From BTUB01 sp964392765 (lineage in GTDB: Bacteria > Babelota > Babeliae > Babelales > Vermiphilaceae), in NCBI GenBank assembly GCA_964392765.1, contig CAYMRF010000046.1:1-10886 (forward strand): a stretch of 10,886 nt of DNA. Direction: 5' to 3'. The translations under genes and the position numbers were made by a program. The notes beneath the pieces were generated by a model. It was not told where the DNA came from, did no database searches, and saw only the letters and a program-made list of their open reading frames with translations. Position 1 is the stretch's first letter, and each line of letters begins with the position of its first letter. Below are positions 7,954 through 10,886 of this stretch, in pieces.

Positions 7954-9954
7954 ATGATTACACATAGATTACATAAAAGCATGAGCAAGCACGCTCTTTT
8001 ATGCGTGCTTTTACTCAGCGGAATTCAGTGCGCAAAAATTTTTGCTCCTCCATTAAACTATATCGTAACAACTAATGCCGATGCGGGAGCTGGCTCTTTG
8101 CGCGATGGAATTAATGCCACCAACGCTAACGTTGGATTCACTAATACTATTACCTTTTCTGCGCCTTTTTTAATCACACCCGCAACAACCCTTCCTATTA
8201 TTACCAATCCGTTAGTTATTGATGGATATGCAGGAAGTCCGGGTGGAGCAACTCCTAATGTAAATCCAATTACTGCCCCTAATACCGCCGTAATCACGGT
8301 ACAACTACAAGGTCCTGGCGCTGGAGTAGGATCACCAGTTGTTGATGGTCTTATACTTGGTGCCGGATCAAGCGGATCAACAATTCGCGGATTATCTATT
8401 ACTAATTTTGCGACAGTTCTTTTTCCGGGCACCGTATACGGCGCAGGTATTAGAATTTTAAGTAATAATAATATTATTGAAGGTAACTTTGTTGGTGCTG
8501 ATACCACCGGATTTAATTCTGGTCCAAATGCCACGGCGATTAACGTTTTTGGCGATGATAATCTTATTGGAGGAACAACTCCTGCAGCACGCAATTTGCT
8601 TTCTGGCCATTATCTGGGAGGAAGCGATGAGATATCTCGCATTAACGGAGTTCTGAGAATACAAGGCAGCAGAACGGTTGTTCAACAAAACACTGTTGGT
8701 CTTAATAGAACGGGAGCTGCGGTATTAATGCCAGATTCTCATCAAGGCGTAGTCCTTATTCAAACAGGATTAAATGGTGGAAACACACTCATTGGTGGGC
8801 CAAGCCATTTAGTTAATGGAAACGTAATATCTGGTCATAGAGCCGCGAACATAGTCGTAGATCTGATAGTGGCAACAAATATAATCCAACAAAACTATGT
8901 AGGATTAAATGTTGCAGGAACTGCAGCAATTACCGGCAATGGCATCGGAGTTGCATTTCTTCGCGGCGGAAGAGGCAGCATTGATTTTGCAGAACTACCA
9001 ATTAACTCCGTAATCAATAGTAACGTGATAAGCGGTAATACCTATGGCGTTGTGATGGGTGAAAATAGCACCGGAAGATTGCCTCTTTTTAATTCACAAA
9101 TTACGTTCAATTTCATTGGATTAAATGCTGCTGGAACTGCTGCAATTCCAAACAGCCTGGATGGCATTTGGATGAAATATACCATTAATAGCTTTATTGG
9201 ATTCAATACCATATCAGGAAACGGCCGCAATGGTATTAGAATTGGTAAAGCAAAAAATACTATTATTAATGGAAACTTCATCGGAGTTGCGGATAATGGC
9301 ACCACACCAATTCCAAACGGGGCAAATGGTATTCAACTGGGCACCGTAGTTGCGAGTGGCGTTCCTGCATTTGGCGATATGATTGGTAGAAATCGTACCG
9401 GCGATGGAAACCTTATTGCTAATAATGGCGGTAATGGAATTGAGATAGTTTCTTATACACAAGAAGAGACTATTATTGGTAATACCATTATTAATAATGC
9501 GCTTGACGGCATTGCACTCGATCCAAACTCATCGCATAACTGGATTGGCGGCTTTAGGAGTGCCGGCGATCTGAGATTAATGGGTGGCACAAATGCCCAA
9601 GGAGCAACCAATCTCGGACCTCTAGGAATTAGCAACAGAATTTCTGGCAATGGCGATGAAGGTATTAGCGCAACCGGCTCAAATGCAAACACCATTCAAG
9701 CTAACTTTATCACCGGCAATGGTGGCAATGGTATCACTTTAACTAACTCATCCGATAACTTAGTTGGCGGCCTCTATGGCAGCGCAGCGACTACTACCCC
9801 TCCAACACTCGGCAACATTATTCAAACCAATAGTGGCTTTGGTGTTGAAGTGGCTCAAGCGGGCGGTACAGGAGTTAATGCGGTTAATAATTCCATACTT
9901 TCTAACTCAATATGTAATAACACCAGCAGAGGTATCGCTCTGGTAACCGAATAA
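7954..9954 (+). CDS. Exported right-handed parallel beta-helix protein
   Basis: A 666-residue exported protein. A signal peptide lies in residues 1-31 (HALLCVLLLSGIQCAKIFA). It is followed by a CSLREA-like N-cap, NYIVTTNADAGAGSLRDGIN (35-54), typical of secreted beta-helix surface proteins. From about residue 120 the chain is PbH1-type repeats: IGG turns, NVISGN-like asparagine ladders and GI-x-hydrophobic rungs. A longer unit marked by [FYT][VI]G[LAV] recurs at residues 179, 247, 315, 387 and 442. The protein ends abruptly after a rung (RGIALVTE) without the beta-sandwich domain that normally follows; that domain appears to be the next gene. AAAGGA lies seven bases before the ATG at 7954; the in-frame ATG at 7981 has no such site. 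Likely surface-exposed, for adhesion or glycan interaction (inference); no polysaccharide lyase active site was recognised. Confidence 0.9.
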   Translation: MITHRLHKSMSKHALLCVLLLSGIQCAKIFAPPLNYIVTTNADAGAGSLRDGINATNANVGFTNTITFSAPFLITPATTLPIITNPLVIDGYAGSPGGATPNVNPITAPNTAVITVQLQGPGAGVGSPVVDGLILGAGSSGSTIRGLSITNFATVLFPGTVYGAGIRILSNNNIIEGNFVGADTTGFNSGPNATAINVFGDDNLIGGTTPAARNLLSGHYLGGSDEISRINGVLRIQGSRTVVQQNTVGLNRTGAAVLMPDSHQGVVLIQTGLNGGNTLIGGPSHLVNGNVISGHRAANIVVDLIVATNIIQQNYVGLNVAGTAAITGNGIGVAFLRGGRGSIDFAELPINSVINSNVISGNTYGVVMGENSTGRLPLFNSQITFNFIGLNAAGTAAIPNSLDGIWMKYTINSFIGFNTISGNGRNGIRIGKAKNTIINGNFIGVADNGTTPIPNGANGIQLGTVVASGVPAFGDMIGRNRTGDGNLIANNGGNGIEIVSYTQEETIIGNTIINNALDGIALDPNSSHNWIGGFRSAGDLRLMGGTNAQGATNLGPLGISNRISGNGDEGISATGSNANTIQANFITGNGGNGITLTNSSDNLVGGLYGSAATTTPPTLGNIIQTNSGFGVEVAQAGGTGVNAVNNSILSNSICNNTSRGIALVTE

Positions 9955-9967
9955 TTACCATTAGATG

Positions 9968-9991
9968 AGCGGGAGCTTTAAAGCTCCCGCT
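9968..9991 (+). other. Perfect 24-bp palindrome between beta-helix and small downstream gene
   Basis: AGCGGGAGCTTT (9968-9979) is followed at once by its exact reverse complement (9980-9991). As RNA it would make a stable stem with a UUAA-type loop. It starts 13 bases after the beta-helix stop and ends 8 bases before the AGGAG site of the next gene. There is no U-tract, so it is not a standard terminator. The position fits an mRNA 3'-end stabiliser, a partial terminator or a translation modulator; a protein-binding operator is also possible. Confidence 0.65.
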
Positions 9992-10010
9992 ATCAAAATA
10001 GGAGAAATTT

Positions 10011-10433
10011 ATGATCAGAAAAATAGTAATTATGAATGCGATCATGGTCGCATCGTTAGCCCAGGGCTGCATACCCACTTGCATTCTCCAAGGGCCAAAC
10101 CGTCTGCAACCTGCTCCAGTTTTAACCTCAGCAACCAACATTAATGGTGTAATCAGAGTTGAAGGTACCCTTGCCACTATTAGAAGAGGCGCTACCTATA
10201 TTATCCAATTCTTTGGCAATCCAAGCGCTACCCCCACTCAAGGGTGCGATTTCTTAGGCCAAGCGATAGTAACCACCGATTGTAACGGATTGGTTGTGTT
10301 TGTTGAGACGCTATTGCCGCCAACTCAGAATACCGATCCTTTTATAAGCGCGACCGCTACTTTAGTATTCTGCGATGGCACCCTGAGCGATACCTCTGAA
10401 TTCAGCGCTAATATTCCGGTAGCAATATCGTAA
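10011..10433 (+). CDS. Small exported beta-sandwich protein, resembling detached C-terminal domain of beta-helix proteins
   Basis: A 140-residue protein. The N-terminus MIRKIVIMNAIMVASLAQGC looks like a signal peptide; AQGC is a non-canonical lipobox, so a lipoprotein is possible but doubtful. From LQPAPVLTSATN (about 32) onward it follows the layout of the beta-sandwich domain that closes many CSLREA/beta-helix surface proteins: PVLTSA, then a GTL strand, a YIIQFFGNP strand, FLGQAIVTTDCNG, ISATATL and SDTSEFSANIPV. Here it is a separate gene with its own AGGAG, six bases before ATG. A TAG codon in its frame at 9999-10001 and a different frame from the beta-helix gene exclude simple read-through. 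It probably works with, or is secreted beside, the beta-helix protein (inference). Last gene of the operon, 19 bases before the terminator. Confidence 0.8.
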   Translation: MIRKIVIMNAIMVASLAQGCIPTCILQGPNRLQPAPVLTSATNINGVIRVEGTLATIRRGATYIIQFFGNPSATPTQGCDFLGQAIVTTDCNGLVVFVETLLPPTQNTDPFISATATLVFCDGTLSDTSEFSANIPVAIS

Positions 10434-10452
10434 AATAGTTAGTTTAAAATAG

Positions 10453-10482
10453 AAAAGCCCTCGTTTTTGCGAGGGCTTTTTT
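10453..10482. terminator. Strong bidirectional Rho-independent terminator
   Basis: An 11-bp perfect stem, AAAAGCCCTCG (10453-10463) with CGAGGGCTTTT (10470-10480), closes a 6-base loop. A T-run follows on the plus strand, and a T-rich stretch broken by one C follows on the minus strand. It ends the exported-protein operon and can also stop the convergent GIY-YIG gene. Confidence 0.93.
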
Positions 10483-10524
10483 ATTAAGATCAAGTTAAGT
10501 CATTTGAATGAACTGTCAACTGTA

Positions 10525-10544
10525 GCCTCGAAGAGGCGTAAGTT
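10525..10544. repeat. Left flank of GIY-YIG module: hairpin plus GCGTAAGTT
   Basis: GCCTC (10525-10529) and GAGGC (10533-10537) form a tight GAA-loop palindrome. It runs directly into GCGTAAGTT (10536-10544), whose reverse complement occurs at 10861-10869 beyond the nuclease gene. The 9-mer overlaps the first two bases of the nuclease stop codon. Confidence 0.45.
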
Positions 10545-10791
10545 ATAATTGCATTAGTCTTTTGGCTATAAACACTCGCCCATTTCCTGATTTTAGGTAT
10601 TTCTCAAAACTGTGCGCATTAAACTCATCAATAAACGATATTACAATAATCAGTTCCCACGGCTTATATTTTGCCGTATGAAAAGTACTACCATTATTAT
10701 GTTCAAGCATTCTTTTAGAAAGATCTTTTGTATAACCAATATAGGTTTGATTAGGATGAGCGATAGAACGTATTATATAAACGTGATGCAT
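10543..10791 (-). CDS. Stand-alone GIY-YIG nuclease domain protein
   Basis: An 82-residue single-domain GIY-YIG protein of the short UvrC-N-like (YhbQ/UPF0213-type) kind, a putative metal-dependent DNA endonuclease. The signature is VYI (Tyr5) and TYIGYT (Tyr17, Gly19), followed by DLSKRMLEHN with catalytic Arg27 and His31. The HTAKYKPW segment (38-45) comes next, then metal ligand Glu63 in FEKYLKSGNGR. Nothing essential is missing. The frame is open further upstream to an ATG at 10848, but those 19 residues are encoded in the GC-rich palindromic flank and are not family-like. MHHVYII is the usual N-terminus, so I start at 10791 although no good Shine-Dalgarno precedes either. Flanking inverted repeats suggest a mobile or palindrome-associated unit. 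The cellular role is unknown. Confidence 0.88.
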   Translation of the reverse strand: MHHVYIIRSIAHPNQTYIGYTKDLSKRMLEHNNGSTFHTAKYKPWELIIVISFIDEFNAHSFEKYLKSGNGRVFIAKRLMQL

Positions 10792-10809
10792 AAATATAGC
10801 TAGTATGTT

Positions 10810-10869
10810 GAGCCCGCCTACGCTTATCCGGGCCTTCAGGCTCGGCAAGCTACTGCGCGCAACTTACGC
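10810..10869. repeat. Right flank of GIY-YIG module: REP-like palindromes plus inverted GCGTAAGTT
   Basis: A GC-rich stretch upstream of the nuclease gene. GAGCC (10810-10814) can pair with GGCTC (10839-10843), or GCCCG (10812-10816) with CGGGC (10829-10833); the two foldings exclude each other. AACTTACGC (10861-10869) is the exact reverse complement of the 9-mer at 10536-10544. The composition differs sharply from the AT-rich neighbourhood, and the element may continue past the window. It looks like a dispersed palindromic repeat; no copy elsewhere in this window was found. Confidence 0.45.
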
Positions 10870-10886
10870 TGTTTCTAAATAACTTT

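Noticed and set aside
8058..8594. Long leftward open frame (178 codons) inside the beta-helix gene
   Set aside because: It is antisense to a repeat-rich coding region whose Gly/Ala/Thr/Asn codons leave the opposite strand open; it has no family match and the plus-strand protein is clearly real.
8480..9740. Repeated short units suggesting a CRISPR array or satellite
   Set aside because: They are degenerate, in frame, and explained by beta-helix protein repeats; there are no identical repeats with unique spacers.
9955..10010. Recent frameshift or nonsense split joining the beta-helix and downstream frames
   Set aside because: The spacer holds a palindrome, a proper ribosome binding site, a signal-like start and a stop in the downstream frame, so it looks like an established gene boundary rather than a sequencing or recent point error.
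10812..10834. Resemblance of the right flank to enterobacterial REP sequence (CTTATCCGG core)
   Set aside because: The match is short and the rest of the window is not enterobacterial; I keep only the neutral statement that it is REP-like in structure.
10789..10848. N-terminal extension of the GIY-YIG protein to an ATG at 10848
   Set aside because: The extra 19 residues are encoded by the palindromic flank, have no family counterpart, and MHHVYII is the normal N-terminus of these domains.

Overview
The window reads as chromosome from a low-GC (roughly 40%, by eye) Gram-negative-type bacterium using the standard code. Best guess is an intracellular or host-associated lineage of the Candidatus Dependentiae (TM6/Babeliae) kind. 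That guess rests on many short-signal secreted proteins, a cysteine-rich outer-membrane barrel, large secreted proteins without clear relatives, and compact housekeeping genes. It is inference; no phylogenetic marker is present and nothing was searched.

Left part (1-2700): a GC-rich, folded, repeat-like stretch at the window edge, then a leftward gene for a secreted 832-residue protein of unknown function, probably mostly beta. Centre left (2700-4900): a rightward pair, yifB (Mg-chelatase-like AAA+ ATPase) and acpS (holo-ACP synthase), overlapping by four bases (ATGA) behind a good extended -10 promoter. acpS runs tail to tail into a small leftward DUF433 (antitoxin-like) gene, and the two coding ends overlap by 12 bp. 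No toxin partner is visible.

Centre (4977-6117): a leftward outer-membrane beta-barrel candidate with a cysteine cluster just after its signal peptide and its own terminator. It is divergent from the next block, and the 170-bp spacer holds a consensus TTGACA promoter facing right.

Right part (6118-10482): a rightward three-gene block of exported proteins, probably one transcript. It encodes a 589-residue propeller-like protein with a proline-rich linker, a 666-residue right-handed parallel beta-helix protein, and a 140-residue protein that looks like the C-terminal beta-sandwich domain usually fused to such beta-helix proteins. Both spacers inside the block carry GC-rich hairpins without a U-tract, and the block ends at a strong bidirectional terminator.

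Right edge (10525-10886): a stand-alone GIY-YIG nuclease gene, complete in its catalytic residues, bracketed by a 9-bp inverted repeat and by GC-rich palindromes. This resembles a small mobile or palindrome-associated module.

The most interesting points are the split beta-helix/beta-sandwich pair with hairpins in the spacers, the GIY-YIG module with its flanking palindromes, and the envelope/secretome layout. No CRISPR array, tRNA, rRNA or insertion sequence was recognised.
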